Source: Mycobacterium kubicae (GTDB taxonomy: Bacteria; Actinomycetota; Actinomycetes; Mycobacteriales; Mycobacteriaceae). Taken from it: 64,000 nucleotides of DNA. Made by a program: the position numbers and the translations under genes. The DNA lies in the NCBI RefSeq assembly GCF_015689175.1, contig NZ_CP065047.1, positions 4,340,001-4,404,000 on the forward strand, written 5' to 3'. The notes under the pieces are model-generated. The model was not told where the DNA came from. It ran no database searches and saw only the letters and a list, made by a program, of their open reading frames with translations. This document shows positions 8,993 through 18,158 of the stretch, piece by piece; positions within the stretch are counted from its first letter, which is position 1, and each line of letters starts with the position of its first letter.

Positions 8993-9185
8993 GTTGTGAA
9001 CCTATCCGTCGACGCTTCGGGCACTTGCACGGCCGAAAGCGCGCCTGCGACCGTCTCTCGGGTTAGGTACCCCGCCCGCTGGGGATTGCAACGAAGCGGT
9101 TGAACCGATCCGGCGCCGCGGCCGTGACCCGGATTATGTTCGAACTTCCGATCCGGAGCGCTCCTGAGGTGGTAGGGCGAGGTTT

Positions 9186-9686
9186 ATGTATTACCTGCTG
9201 ATCCTGGCGGTCGCCGTCGAGCGCCTCGCCGAGCTGGTGGTAGCCCAGCGCAACGCGCGCTGGTCGTTCCGGCAAGGTGGCAAAGAATTCGGCCGGCGCC
9301 ACTACGGCGTCATGGTGGTTCTGCACTCCGCGCTGCTGGTGGGCTGCGCCGTCGAACCATGGGCGTTGCATCGCCCGTTCATCCCGTGGCTGGGTTGGCC
9401 GATGGTGGCGCTGTTGGCGCTGTGCCAGGGACTGCGTTGGTGGTGCATCACGTCGCTGGGCAAGCGCTGGAACACCCGGGTGATCGTGTTGCCGCACGCG
9501 CCGCTGGTGGTCCGCGGGCCCTACCGCTTCATGCACCACCCGAACTATGTTGCAGTGGTGGTCGAAGGGTTCGCGCTGCCGATGGTGCACACCGCGTGGC
9601 TGACGGCCGTCACGTTCACGGTGGCCAATGCGATCCTGCTCAGTGTGCGTCTACGGGTGGAGAATTCGGTCCTCGGTTACACATGA
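9186..9686 (+). CDS. Isoprenylcysteine carboxyl methyltransferase-like membrane protein
   Basis: Membrane protein of 166 residues with about four hydrophobic segments. The C-terminal part carries the ICMT/PEMT-family S-adenosylmethionine signature: RGPYRFMHHPNYVAVVVEG, the RHPxY-type motif. Length and motif match the M. tuberculosis Rv1139c product. It overlaps the following oxidoreductase start by four bases (ATGA at 9683-9686), so the two are probably coupled. In polyketide clusters such genes methylate alkylresorcinol or pyrone products; no polyketide synthase lies within this window, so the substrate is open. Confidence 0.82.
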   Translation: MYYLLILAVAVERLAELVVAQRNARWSFRQGGKEFGRRHYGVMVVLHSALLVGCAVEPWALHRPFIPWLGWPMVALLALCQGLRWWCITSLGKRWNTRVIVLPHAPLVVRGPYRFMHHPNYVAVVVEGFALPMVHTAWLTAVTFTVANAILLSVRLRVENSVLGYT

Positions 9687-10695
9687 GCACCTTTGACACC
9701 GCCTGCTGATCGTCGGCGGTGGACCCGGTGGCCTGGCCACCGCGTTGCACGCGCGCCGCCACGGCTTGTCGGTGGTGATCGCCGAGCCTCGGGAGAACCC
9801 GGACAAGGCGTGCGGTGAAGGCTTGATGCCCGGCGGGCTGTCCGAGCTGACGTCGCTGGGCGTGGACCCGGCGGGAATGCCGTTTCGCGGCATCGCCTAC
9901 GTCAGCGGACACCGTCGGGCCGAAGCGCGATTCCGCACCGGCCCGGGCCGCGGGGTGCGACGAACCACGCTGCACGCCGCGCTGGCGGCGCGGGCCAAAG
10001 AGCAGGACACCGAATGGATCCGAACCCGGGTCACCGCGGTCGACCAAGACGCGCACGGGGTGACGGCTGGAGGGGTGCGGGCGCGCTGGCTGGTGGGCGC
10101 CGACGGCCTGCACTCGCCGGTCCGGCGCGCAGTGGGCATCAAAGCCACCGCCGGCACCCCGCGCCGCCATGGCCTGCGCTGGCATTACCGGGTGCCGGCG
10201 TGGTCGAAGTTCGTCGAAGTGCATTGGTCCCGGTGGGGCGAGGCATACGTGACGCCGGTAGAGCCGGATCTGGTCGGGGTGGCGATCCTGTCGAATCGGC
10301 GACCAGCCCTGGACTGGTTCCCCACCTTGGCCCCCCACCTGCGCGGCGGGCAGCGGGGACCGGCGCGCGGTTGCGGCCCACTGCGCCAAGTGGTTTCGCG
10401 GCGCGTCGCCGGGCGAGTGCTGTTGGTGGGCGACTCCGCCGGGTATGAGGACGCGCTGACCGGCGAAGGGATCAGCCTGGCCGTCAAGCAGGCCGCGGCG
10501 GCCGTCCGGGCCATCGTCGACGACGCACCGCAGTCCTACGAGGCGGCCTGGCATCGGGTCACCCGGGATTACCGGCTGCTCACCCGAGGCCTGGTGTTGG
10601 CCAGCACGCCGCGCGCGACCCGGCGGGCCATCGTCCCGGCCGCCACGCTGCTGCCCCCCGTGTTCCGCTGGGGCGTCAACATCCTGGCCAGCTGA
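9683..10695 (+). pseudogene. FAD-dependent oxidoreductase (geranylgeranyl-reductase-like) with N-terminal frameshift
   Basis: Homologous to Rv1138c-type flavoprotein oxidoreductases. The start coupled to the upstream gene (ATG 9683) reads MSTFDTAC and stops at 9707-9709. One base out of phase, the frame continues as LLIVGGGPGGLATALHAR, the FAD-binding Gly-x-Gly-x-x-Gly motif, and runs open to 10695 with a second FAD motif (GADGLH) and a GDSAGYEDALTGEGI segment. A single missing base around 9700-9706 splits the gene, and the main frame has its own stop at 9694-9696. The only alternative start, TTG 9745, would drop the FAD-binding loop. So this is either a real recent frameshift or an assembly error. 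Without it the protein would be about 337 residues. Confidence 0.8.
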
Positions 10696-10699
10696 CGCG

Positions 10700-11506
10700 C
10701 TAGCGGGCCTTCCAAACCGGCTCACGCTTCTCGGCGAACGCCAACGGCCCCTCTTTGGCGTCCTCGGACCGCATCAGGGTGCTCATCTCGCGCATGGTGC
10801 GCTGCCAACTCACTTCTTCGTCGGCGATGACGCCCCCGTCGACTCCGTACGCGATTCGTTTGCTGGCCTGCACCGACAACGGCGCGTTCACCGTGATCCG
10901 CGCGGCCAGGCCCAGCGCGGCGTCCAGCACCGAGCCTTCCTTGACCACCTGGTTGACCAGGCCCCATTCCCACGCATCGGCGGCAGTCAGCGGCTCGCCG
11001 GTCAGCAACAGTTCCATCGCCACCTTGCGCGGCAACTGGTTGACGATCCGGAACACGCCACCGGCGGCCGCGATCAACCCGCGCTTGACCTCCGGCAAGC
11101 CGAACTGGGCCCGCTCGTGGGCCACCACCAAATCGCTGGCCAGCGCCAACTCGGTGCCGCCGCCCAGCGCGGTGCCGTTGACGGCGGAGATGGTCGGCTT
11201 GTCGATGAAGTGGTGCACGTATCCGGCGAAACCCCACTGCGGGCGTTCGGGATGGTAGATGTTCTCCCGCCGCGAGATCGCCTTGAGGTCCGCACCCGCG
11301 CAGAACGACTTGTCGCCGGCGCCGGTGAGGACGACCGCGCGCACATCGGGGTCGTGCTGGGCTTCTTCCAGCGCGTCCCCGACGCCGATGCTGACGGCGC
11401 CGTTGACGGCGTTACGGGCCTGCGGCCGGTTGATGGTGATGACCATGACGTTGCCGCGGCGCTCGACCAGCGCTGCCGGTTGAGCGCCGTCGTCAACGTC
11501 TGTCAC
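10700..11506 (-). CDS. Enoyl-CoA hydratase
   Basis: Crotonase-fold enzyme of 268 residues hydrating 2-enoyl-CoA during beta-oxidation. Both catalytic glutamates are present: one in ALGGGTELALASD and one in FGLPEVKRG. The CoA and oxyanion loop reads SFCAGADLKAI. GTG 11506 overlaps the stop codon of the upstream thiolase by four bases, so it is translated as the second gene of a thiolase-hydratase pair. A longer frame extending to 12172 lies inside the thiolase gene and is rejected. Corresponds to Rv1136. Unlike the crotonase at 4882, this copy looks fully catalytic. Confidence 0.9.
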   Translation of the reverse strand: MTDVDDGAQPAALVERRGNVMVITINRPQARNAVNGAVSIGVGDALEEAQHDPDVRAVVLTGAGDKSFCAGADLKAISRRENIYHPERPQWGFAGYVHHFIDKPTISAVNGTALGGGTELALASDLVVAHERAQFGLPEVKRGLIAAAGGVFRIVNQLPRKVAMELLLTGEPLTAADAWEWGLVNQVVKEGSVLDAALGLAARITVNAPLSVQASKRIAYGVDGGVIADEEVSWQRTMREMSTLMRSEDAKEGPLAFAEKREPVWKAR

Positions 11507-12651
11507 AGCAGTTCCAAAATGGTGGCGTTGGCCTGACCACCACCCTCGCACATGGTCTGCAGGCCGTAACGAATTCCCTTGTCCCGCATGTGGTACAGCA
11601 ACGTGGTCATCAGCCGCGCCCCCGACCCGCCGAGCGGGTGGCCGAGCGCGATCGCACCGCCGTTGGGGTTCAGCTTCTTCTCGTCGGCGCCGATGTCGCG
11701 CAGCCACGCCAGCGGCACCGGTGCGAACGCCTCGTTGACCTCGTAGGCGCCGATGTCGTCGATGGACAGACCAGAGCGCTTGAGCACTTTCTGCGTTGCC
11801 GGGATGGGCGCGGTCAGCATGATCACCGGGTCGGCCCCGGCCAGCGTCGCGGTGTGCACCTTGGCGATCGGCTTCATCCCCAGCGACTTCGCCTTCTCGT
11901 CCGACATGAACAGCAGCGCGGCCGACCCGTCGGAAATCTGCGAGGAATTGCCGGCGTGGATCACGCCGTCCTCCTTGAACGCCGGCTTCAGCGACGCCAT
12001 CTTCTCCATCGGGGTGCCCCGGCGAATGCCCTCGTCCTTGAGCACGACGTTGCCGTCGGAGTCCTTGATACCGACGATCTGGTCGTCGAAAGCCCCGGAA
12101 TCCTGTGCCGCGCCTGCTTTTTCGTGCGAGCCCAGGGAGAACTCGTCCAGTGCGACGCGATCGAATCCCCACCGCTCGGCGATCATCTCCGCGCCCAGGC
12201 CCTGGTTGGGGATCTTGCCCTCATACCGGCTCAGGAACGTCTCGGGATAGGGCCGCCCGCCATTGGCCAGCGAGGCGCCCATGGGCGTGCGCGACATCGA
12301 CTCCACTCCACCGGCGACGACCACGTCGTAGTGCCCGGCGATCACACCCGCGGCGGCGAAGTGCACCGACTGCTGGCTGGATCCGCACTGACGGTCGACG
12401 GTCACGCCCGGCACGGTCTCGGGCCACCCGGCGGCCAGCAGCGCGGTGCGGCCGATGTCGAGGGCCTGCTCGCCGGCCTGCATGACGCAACCCCAGATGA
12501 CGTCGTCGACGATCTCGGGGTCGATGCCGGCCCGCTGGGCCAATCCGTTGAGCACCTGCGCCGACAGCTCAGCCGGGTGGACTCCGGATAACCCTCCGTT
12601 GCGCTTACCGATCGGGGAACGCACTGCCTCGACGATGACGGCTTCAGCCAT
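11503..12651 (-). CDS. Thiolase (acetyl-CoA acyltransferase)
   Basis: Thiolase-superfamily enzyme of 382 residues that removes acetyl- or propionyl-CoA in the last step of beta-oxidation. Nucleophilic Cys in VDRQCGSSQQ (about 90), His in IALGHPLGGSGAR (about 340) and second Cys in TMCEGGGQA (about 370) complete the degradative-thiolase triad. ATG 12651 is preceded by AAAGGAG. It overlaps the hydratase by four bases. M. tuberculosis keeps only a short fragment at the equivalent place (Rv1135A), so this is the intact ancestral form, if my memory of that annotation is right. Confidence 0.92.
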   Translation of the reverse strand: MAEAVIVEAVRSPIGKRNGGLSGVHPAELSAQVLNGLAQRAGIDPEIVDDVIWGCVMQAGEQALDIGRTALLAAGWPETVPGVTVDRQCGSSQQSVHFAAAGVIAGHYDVVVAGGVESMSRTPMGASLANGGRPYPETFLSRYEGKIPNQGLGAEMIAERWGFDRVALDEFSLGSHEKAGAAQDSGAFDDQIVGIKDSDGNVVLKDEGIRRGTPMEKMASLKPAFKEDGVIHAGNSSQISDGSAALLFMSDEKAKSLGMKPIAKVHTATLAGADPVIMLTAPIPATQKVLKRSGLSIDDIGAYEVNEAFAPVPLAWLRDIGADEKKLNPNGGAIALGHPLGGSGARLMTTLLYHMRDKGIRYGLQTMCEGGGQANATILELL

Positions 12652-12662
12652 GACTTGTCTCC

Positions 12663-12678
12663 TTTGACACGTGTAAGT
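12663..12678 (+). promoter_or_regulatory. Candidate operator upstream of the thiolase-hydratase pair
   Basis: TTTGACACGTGTAAGT lies 12-27 bases ahead of the thiolase start, containing the perfect palindrome ACACGTGT (12667-12674). It matches 15 of 16 bases of a site upstream of mmpL13 (2454-2469, opposite strand). A TTGACA-like hexamer lies a little further upstream on the minus strand. A TetR-type fatty-acid regulator is plausible; none is assigned. Confidence 0.35.
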
Positions 12679-12849
12679 CATTCGATTGTCAACCAACACG
12701 TCGCGGGCCGCAGGGGCGGGGTGGGACTTAGCTATGAAACCTATGGTTCTGCCGCGCCGGCGGGCTCGCCGAGCGTGGGGCCGGCCTAGCGAGGCCAGGG
12801 CGCCGTTCGCGCTTGACTCTCCCCTTACCGGAAATCTCAGAATGAGCCG

Positions 12850-13667
12850 GTGACTACGGCATTGTCGATCGGCGACTTCTCCCGGATGACGCAGTTGTCC
12901 GTCAAGACCCTGCGCCACTACCACGACGTGGGACTGCTGCAGCCCCATCGCGTCGACCCGGTTACCGGCTACCGGTACTACGCCTCCGATCAGGTTCCGA
13001 CCGCTCAGGTCATACGGCGGCTACGCGACCTGGGTATGCCGGTGGCTGACGTGCGCGCCGTGCTGGTCTGCGCCCCGGCCGACCGCAACGCACTGATCAG
13101 CGCCCACCTGGAACGACTCGAGAACCAACTGGCCGCAACGCGTAGCGCCGTGGAATCGCTGCGGGCGATCCTTGCTCCCCCGGCCCCCACTCGCGCATCG
13201 AACACCGCACCGTCGCCGACGCGCCGGCCGCCGCGATCACCGCCACCGTCGATCGCGACGATCTGCTGTCCTGGTGGGAAGGGGCGGTCGAAGAATTGCG
13301 AGCCACGGTGCAGGCCGACCGTCAGCTGACGCCGACCGGGCCGCTCGGTGCGTTGTTCGACTTCGACATCTTCGCCGCCGACCGGGGCGGCAGCACCGTT
13401 TTCATCCCGGTGAACGGCGAGGTGCGGCCGACCGGACGGGTGGTGCCGATCATCGTCCCGGCGGCGGAATTAGCCGTCATCACTCACCGCGGTCCGCACG
13501 ACGACGTCGACCTCGACTACAGCGCACTCGGCGAGTACGCGACCGGTCACCAGATCAGCATCGACGCTCCGCTGCGCGAGTATTACGACCGGTTCTTCTG
13601 GGACACAGCGGATTCCACGCATTGGGTCACCACCCTGTGCTGGCCGATCTTTCGGGCCGACGCGTGA
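12850..13667 (+). pseudogene. MerR-family regulator with GyrI-like effector domain, frameshifted
   Basis: N-terminal winged helix (FSRMTQLSVKTLRHYHDVGL) plus the MerR coiled-coil region is open from GTG 12850 to about 13188. The continuation, starting [18 protein letters not shown] and including a GyrI/SOUL-like effector-binding domain ending at 13667, is in a frame one base back. The break falls in or between two five-C runs (13177-13181 and 13184-13188), so one C appears to be missing. Read as sequenced, the product stops at 13329 with an unrelated tail. Homopolymer context makes a sequencing error likely; a genuine or phase-variable indel cannot be excluded. The reconstructed length is about 272 residues, usual for BmrR-like regulators. 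The effector frame overlaps the next SDR start by four bases. Confidence 0.8.
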
Positions 13668-14425
13668 ACACGCTGCAGGGCCGGCGCGCGGTCGTCACGG
13701 GCGGCACCAAAGGGACCGGCGCCGCGGTGACAGCCCTGCTGCGGTCCCGAGGAGCACACGTCACCGCGGTGGCCCGTCATCGCGGTTCGGAGGCAGACGA
13801 ATTCATCGCCGCGGACCTCGCCTCGCCGGCTGGAGTGCAGCAGGTGGCCGCTGCAATCCATGACCGTGGCGGACTGGACATCCTGGTGCATGTCGCGGGC
13901 GGATCCGGCGCGCCCTCGGGCGGCTTCGCCGCGCTCGACGAACAAGACTGGGCCGACGAGCTCAACCTCAACCTGCTGGCCGCGGTTCGCTTGGACCGTG
14001 CGCTGCTACCGATGATGATCGAGGCGGGTTCGGGGGCGGTCGTGCACATCGGCTCGATCCAGAGCCGGATGCCGCTGTTCGACGGAACCCTGGGCTATGC
14101 CGCGGCCAAGGCCGCGCTGCGCGCGTACAGCAAGGGCTTGTCCAACGAGCTTGCGCCCAAAGGCGTTCGAGTCAACTCGGTGTCGCCGGGGTTCATTCAG
14201 ACCGACGCCGCCGAAGACCTCATCGACCGGATCGCCGCCGCCGGCGACGGCGACCGCGACGCCGCCCTGCAGTCACTGATGTCCGCGCTGGGCGGCATCC
14301 CGCTGGGTCGGCCCGCCCGGCCCGCCGAGGTCGCTGAGGTCGTCGGCTTTCTGGTCTCGGATGCCGCGGCCGCGGTGGTCGGTGCCGACATCGTCGTCGA
14401 CGGCGGCACCGTGCCGACGCTCTGA
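13664..14425 (+). CDS. SDR-family oxidoreductase
   Basis: Classical SDR of 253 residues. Cofactor motif TGGTKGTG at about 11-18, the Asn-Ala-Gly-like VAGGSG, catalytic Ser in HIGSIQSR, and Tyr/Lys in YAAAKAAL. The C-terminal [14 protein letters not shown] is the usual SDR ending. GTG 13664 is chosen because it overlaps the stop of the MerR effector-domain frame by four bases; the gene is therefore probably an operon partner and target of that regulator. MerR/GyrI regulators often control a neighbouring detoxifying reductase, but the substrate is unknown. Confidence 0.83.
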   Translation: MNTLQGRRAVVTGGTKGTGAAVTALLRSRGAHVTAVARHRGSEADEFIAADLASPAGVQQVAAAIHDRGGLDILVHVAGGSGAPSGGFAALDEQDWADELNLNLLAAVRLDRALLPMMIEAGSGAVVHIGSIQSRMPLFDGTLGYAAAKAALRAYSKGLSNELAPKGVRVNSVSPGFIQTDAAEDLIDRIAAAGDGDRDAALQSLMSALGGIPLGRPARPAEVAEVVGFLVSDAAAAVVGADIVVDGGTVPTL

Positions 14426-14431
14426 ATGTCG

Positions 14432-15916
14432 TTATCCCGCAGGATAACCCACCGACTTGATCTCGGTGTACTGGTCGAATCCCGCGACACCGTTCTGCCG
14501 CCCCACGCCGCTGTCCTTGTATCCGCCGAACGGGGTGTCCGCGCCGTACGGAGCGCCGCCGTTGACGCCGATGAAGCCGGCCTTGATTCGGCGGGCCACC
14601 GCCAGGGAGTGCTCCAGCGAACCCGACATGACGTTGCCGGCCAATCCGTATTTGCTGTCGTTGGCGATGCGAATGGCGTCTTCCTCGTCGTCGAACGGGA
14701 TGACCGAGAGCACCGGGCCGAAGATCTCCTCCTGGGCGATGGTCATGGAGTTGTCGACGTCGGTGAAAAGCGTTGGTCTGACGAAGAATCCTTTGTCGAA
14801 ACCGGTTTCGGCATCAGGTCCGCCCACCAGCGCCGTGGCACCCTCTTCGACGCCCTTGCGGATGTAGCCCATCACCCGGTCTCGCTGCTTCTCCGAAATC
14901 ACTGGGCCGCAGAGGGTTCCGGGATCCTGCGGGTCACCACAGGTGACGTTCTCGTAGATGCTCTTGAGGATCGCCACCCCCTCGTCGTAACGCGACCGCG
15001 GTAGCAGCATCCGCGTCGGGTTCGCGCAGCCCTGCCCAGCATGCATGCACGGCGCGATGCCGATCGCGCAGGCCAACCCGAAGTCGGCGTCCTCCAAGAC
15101 GATGGTGGCCGATTTGCCGCCCAGCTCCAGGAACAGCCGTTTCATGGTCGCCGCGCCCTTTTCCATGATCCGCTTGCCGACCACCGTCGAGCCGGTGAAG
15201 GAGATGAGGTCGACTTTCGGTGACAGCGTGAGCTCTTCGCCGACGAAGTGATCCGATGCGGTGACGACGTTGACCACGCCGGCGGGGATGTCGGTCTTCT
15301 CGGCGATCAGCCGGCCCAGCCGGGTGGCGTTGAACGGCGTGTTGGGCGCGGGCTTGAGCACCACGGTGTTGCCGGTCCCCAATGCCTGGCCAAGCTTGTT
15401 GATGGTGACTTCGAAGGGGAAGTTCCACGGCACGATCGCACCGACCACGCCGACGGGCTCCCGCCAGACCTTGATGGTGGTGTTGGCCCCGGTGAGGCTG
15501 ATGACCCGGTCGCCGAGGTCGGTTTCCCAGGCGTACTCGTCGATCAGTCTCGCCGGGTACTTCAGCCCGTCTTGCAGCGGGGCATCCAGCTGCGGCCCGA
15601 AGGTGATGGCGCGCGGCGAGCCGACCTCGAGGATGAGCTCCTCGCGCAGCTCCTCCTTCTCCTCCTCGATAGCGTCGTGCAGCTGCAGCAAACAGCGCTT
15701 GCGTAGCTCCTTGTTGGTCGACCAGTCGGTCTCGTCGAAGGCCCGTCGGGCCGCGTCGATGGCCCGGTGCATGTCCTCCTTGGAAGCGTCGGCCACCTCC
15801 CCGAGCGATTCCTCGGTCGCGGGGTTGATGTTGGTGAAGGTGCCGGCCTGGCCGTCGACGAGCTTGCCGTCGATCATCATCTTCGGCTCGAACCGGACCT
15901 TTACAGTGTTAGTCAT
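14432..15916 (-). CDS. NAD-dependent aldehyde dehydrogenase
   Basis: Aldehyde dehydrogenase of 494 residues oxidising an aldehyde to the acid. Landmarks: IVPWNFPFE (oxyanion Asn), VLKPAPNTP cofactor lysine, FTGSTVVGK glycine motif, general base Glu in LELGGKS (about 265) and nucleophile Cys in HAGQGCANPTR (about 297). Convergent with the SDR at 13664 (six-base gap) and upstream, on the same strand, of the P450 cluster, with 133 bases between. It could oxidise an aldehyde made by the P450 and SDR. It resembles aldehyde dehydrogenases found next to mycobacterial P450 genes; the physiological substrate is not evident. Confidence 0.9.
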   Translation of the reverse strand: MTNTVKVRFEPKMMIDGKLVDGQAGTFTNINPATEESLGEVADASKEDMHRAIDAARRAFDETDWSTNKELRKRCLLQLHDAIEEEKEELREELILEVGSPRAITFGPQLDAPLQDGLKYPARLIDEYAWETDLGDRVISLTGANTTIKVWREPVGVVGAIVPWNFPFEVTINKLGQALGTGNTVVLKPAPNTPFNATRLGRLIAEKTDIPAGVVNVVTASDHFVGEELTLSPKVDLISFTGSTVVGKRIMEKGAATMKRLFLELGGKSATIVLEDADFGLACAIGIAPCMHAGQGCANPTRMLLPRSRYDEGVAILKSIYENVTCGDPQDPGTLCGPVISEKQRDRVMGYIRKGVEEGATALVGGPDAETGFDKGFFVRPTLFTDVDNSMTIAQEEIFGPVLSVIPFDDEEDAIRIANDSKYGLAGNVMSGSLEHSLAVARRIKAGFIGVNGGAPYGADTPFGGYKDSGVGRQNGVAGFDQYTEIKSVGYPAG

Positions 15917-16049
15917 ATCTGTTCAGCTCTCTTTCGACGAAGCGCTGGTTAGAGCGCCGGGACGGGAAATGACACCCCCAGGCGGGCCACCCTGTAGTGA
16001 GCCTTACTGGAAACTAGCCGATTGGCAAGGTGCAACTTCACCGGCGCGC

Positions 16050-17264
16050 CTATTGAGGGTCGAAAAGGACCGGTACCGACGTCGGTGACCGGAAGACCTG
16101 ACCGCGGATGTGCGGGTCGTCGCCGTCGGGATCCAGCCGCAGGTTGGGCAGCCGGTCGAGCAGCAAGTTGACGGCGGTGCGCATTTCCAGCCGGGCCAGA
16201 TGCATGCCCAAGCAGACGTGCACGCCATGCCCCCAACCCAGGTGCGCTCTGGGCGTCCGGAAGATGTCGAAGCGGTCCGGATCGGGGTACCGGTCCTCCT
16301 GCCGGTTGGCGGCTCCCAGCATCGGCATCACCGTCGAACCCGCCGGTATCGGCACCCCGCCCAGTTCGGTGTCCCGAGTGGCAACCCGGGTGATGGTGAG
16401 CAACGGCGGTTCCCACCGCACGCCCTCTTCGATGGCCTGCGGCAGCAGCGACCTATCCGCGCGGACGGCATCCAGTTGCGCGGGATTGGACAGCAGTGCC
16501 AGCAGCAGACTCCCGAGCGAGCGGTACGTCGTCTCCACCCCGGCGGGCAGCAGCAAGCGAAGAAACGAGTAGATCTCCTCGTCCTCGAGTTGGTGTCCGT
16601 CGATTTCGGCTTCGGCCAACGCGCTGATCAAGTCCTCCCTCGGCTCCTCGCGGCGCGCGGCGAGGATGGGGGCGAAGTATGCGCAGAGGGCGGCCGAGGC
16701 CGCCAGGCCGCGCTCGGGATTGAGGATCCAACTCAGCAATGATATCGACCAGCGCTGGAACTGCGGGTAGTCCTGTTCCGGCAGCCCCAGCAGGCCGGCG
16801 ATGATCTGGCTGGGGTAGTCGAAGGTGAACTCCTTGACCAGGTCGGCTTTGCCGGTGGCGGCGAACCGGTCGATGAGGGCATTGCCCACCCGGCCGACCA
16901 GCTCCGTCTCCCAACGCGCCAAGGCTTTCTGCGAGAAGGCTTTCGACACCAGTGACCGCAGCCGGCCGTGCACGGGTTCGTCCATGCCGAGCATCACGCG
17001 TTCACCCAGCACCGGCCCGAACGCGGCGATGACGGCCGCCGACGAGAACGTCTCGTTGTCGCGCAGCATCTGCTGGGCTTCCTCGTGGCGGTACACGATG
17101 AACACCGGTTTGGATTCCTCGTGCGGCATGCCGGAGACGTCGAGGCGTTGAATGGGCTCTTCGCGGCGCAGCCGGGCCAGTTCGGTGTACGGGTCGCGAA
17201 CGTCGCCGGATACCGCATCGTCGAAGGCGCCGAAGTCCGCCAGATCGTCGAAAAGTTGTGCCAT
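16050..17264 (-). CDS. Cytochrome P450
   Basis: Soluble bacterial P450 of 404 residues. The heme-ligand loop reads WGHGVHVCLGMHLARLEMR with the cysteine near 351; Trp replaces the usual Phe at the start of the motif. The I-helix oxygen-activation motif is LLPAGVETTYRS, and the K-helix Glu-x-x-Arg is in EEGVRWEPP. No ferredoxin or reductase gene is adjacent, so electrons must come from elsewhere. Its start is three bases from the stop of the preceding SDR gene, so it is the distal gene of the six-gene minus-strand run from the VWA gene. Expected to hydroxylate a lipid, sterol or terpenoid-like substrate. Confidence 0.93.
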   Translation of the reverse strand: MAQLFDDLADFGAFDDAVSGDVRDPYTELARLRREEPIQRLDVSGMPHEESKPVFIVYRHEEAQQMLRDNETFSSAAVIAAFGPVLGERVMLGMDEPVHGRLRSLVSKAFSQKALARWETELVGRVGNALIDRFAATGKADLVKEFTFDYPSQIIAGLLGLPEQDYPQFQRWSISLLSWILNPERGLAASAALCAYFAPILAARREEPREDLISALAEAEIDGHQLEDEEIYSFLRLLLPAGVETTYRSLGSLLLALLSNPAQLDAVRADRSLLPQAIEEGVRWEPPLLTITRVATRDTELGGVPIPAGSTVMPMLGAANRQEDRYPDPDRFDIFRTPRAHLGWGHGVHVCLGMHLARLEMRTAVNLLLDRLPNLRLDPDGDDPHIRGQVFRSPTSVPVLFDPQ

Positions 17265-17267
17265 ATT

Positions 17268-18158
17268 TCAGTCCCCTTCGGTCTTTGGCGCGAACCGCAA
17301 CGCGCCCTGCCTCGGTATCCCCAACACGATTCGAGACATGTGATGCATGGCCGCGGCAGGAAGAATCCTGTTGCAGGCCAGTAACATTGCGGCATCCGGA
17401 CCCGCAGTTCGTCGGCGGAACGGCTTGCCGTCGTCGAGCGCCTTGAGCAGACTGTCGGGAAACCGCTCGGGCGGGCGGGCGAGTTTCATCGCGAACCGCC
17501 CGCGGGTGTTCATGGTGCGGTGCAGTCGGGCGTACGGGCCGTCGAAGTCGCGGTCGTCGGTGGTGCCGGCGTCGGTGATGATGTCGGTGTCGTATGTGCC
17601 GGTCACCAGCACCGTGACGCCCAGACCGAAGGGCGCGATCTCGCATGCCATGGACTCACCCCACCGCTCCAGGGCTCCCTTGGCCGCCGAGTACGGCGCC
17701 GTGGCCGGTTGACCACGCACCCCGGCCGCGCTGGAGATCAGCACGATGCGGCCCCGGCCCGCGGCCCGCATCGACGGTAAGAGCGCCTGGGTAAGCGCGA
17801 CGGGGCCCAAAACGTGAGTGGTGAACATCTTCTGCCACAAGGCCATATCGGCTTCTTCCACCATGCCGGCAGCCGAGATCCCCGCGTTGTGCACCAGCGC
17901 GTACGGCGCGCCGACGGCATCTTCGATCGTCTTGGCGGCTGACGAGATCGACGGCGCATCGGTGAGGTCGAGTTGCACCGGGATCAGGCGGTCACTGTCC
18001 TCGCCTGCCCCGGTCGCCTGGCGTAGCAGTGCCAGCGCGGGTTCGGGGGTCCGCATGGCCGCGACCACCCGCCATCCTTCGCGATACAGGCGCACGGTCG
18101 AGGCGAACCCCAGTCCGCGCGACGCGCCGGTGATGACCGCGGTGCGTAACTCAACCAT
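17268..18158 (-). CDS. SDR-family oxidoreductase (P450 cluster)
   Basis: SDR of 296 residues. TGASRGLG follows MVELRTAVI; HNAG is present, then ISSAAG with the catalytic Ser and YSAAKGALE with Tyr and Lys. The length, about 40 residues beyond a minimal SDR, suits those acting on long-chain or retinol/steroid-like alcohols. ATG 18158 overlaps the AveC-like gene end by eight bases; an ATG 30 bases earlier is possible but adds a basic tail without homology. Together with the P450 and the aldehyde dehydrogenase it could form an alcohol-to-aldehyde-to-acid series. Confidence 0.85.
   Translation of the reverse strand: MVELRTAVITGASRGLGFASTVRLYREGWRVVAAMRTPEPALALLRQATGAGEDSDRLIPVQLDLTDAPSISSAAKTIEDAVGAPYALVHNAGISAAGMVEEADMALWQKMFTTHVLGPVALTQALLPSMRAAGRGRIVLISSAAGVRGQPATAPYSAAKGALERWGESMACEIAPFGLGVTVLVTGTYDTDIITDAGTTDDRDFDGPYARLHRTMNTRGRFAMKLARPPERFPDSLLKALDDGKPFRRRTAGPDAAMLLACNRILPAAAMHHMSRIVLGIPRQGALRFAPKTEGD

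Noticed and set aside
11507..12172. Upstream extension of the enoyl-CoA hydratase frame
   Set aside because: Lies wholly inside the thiolase gene in another frame; the GTG at 11506 overlaps the thiolase stop and fits the family N-terminus.
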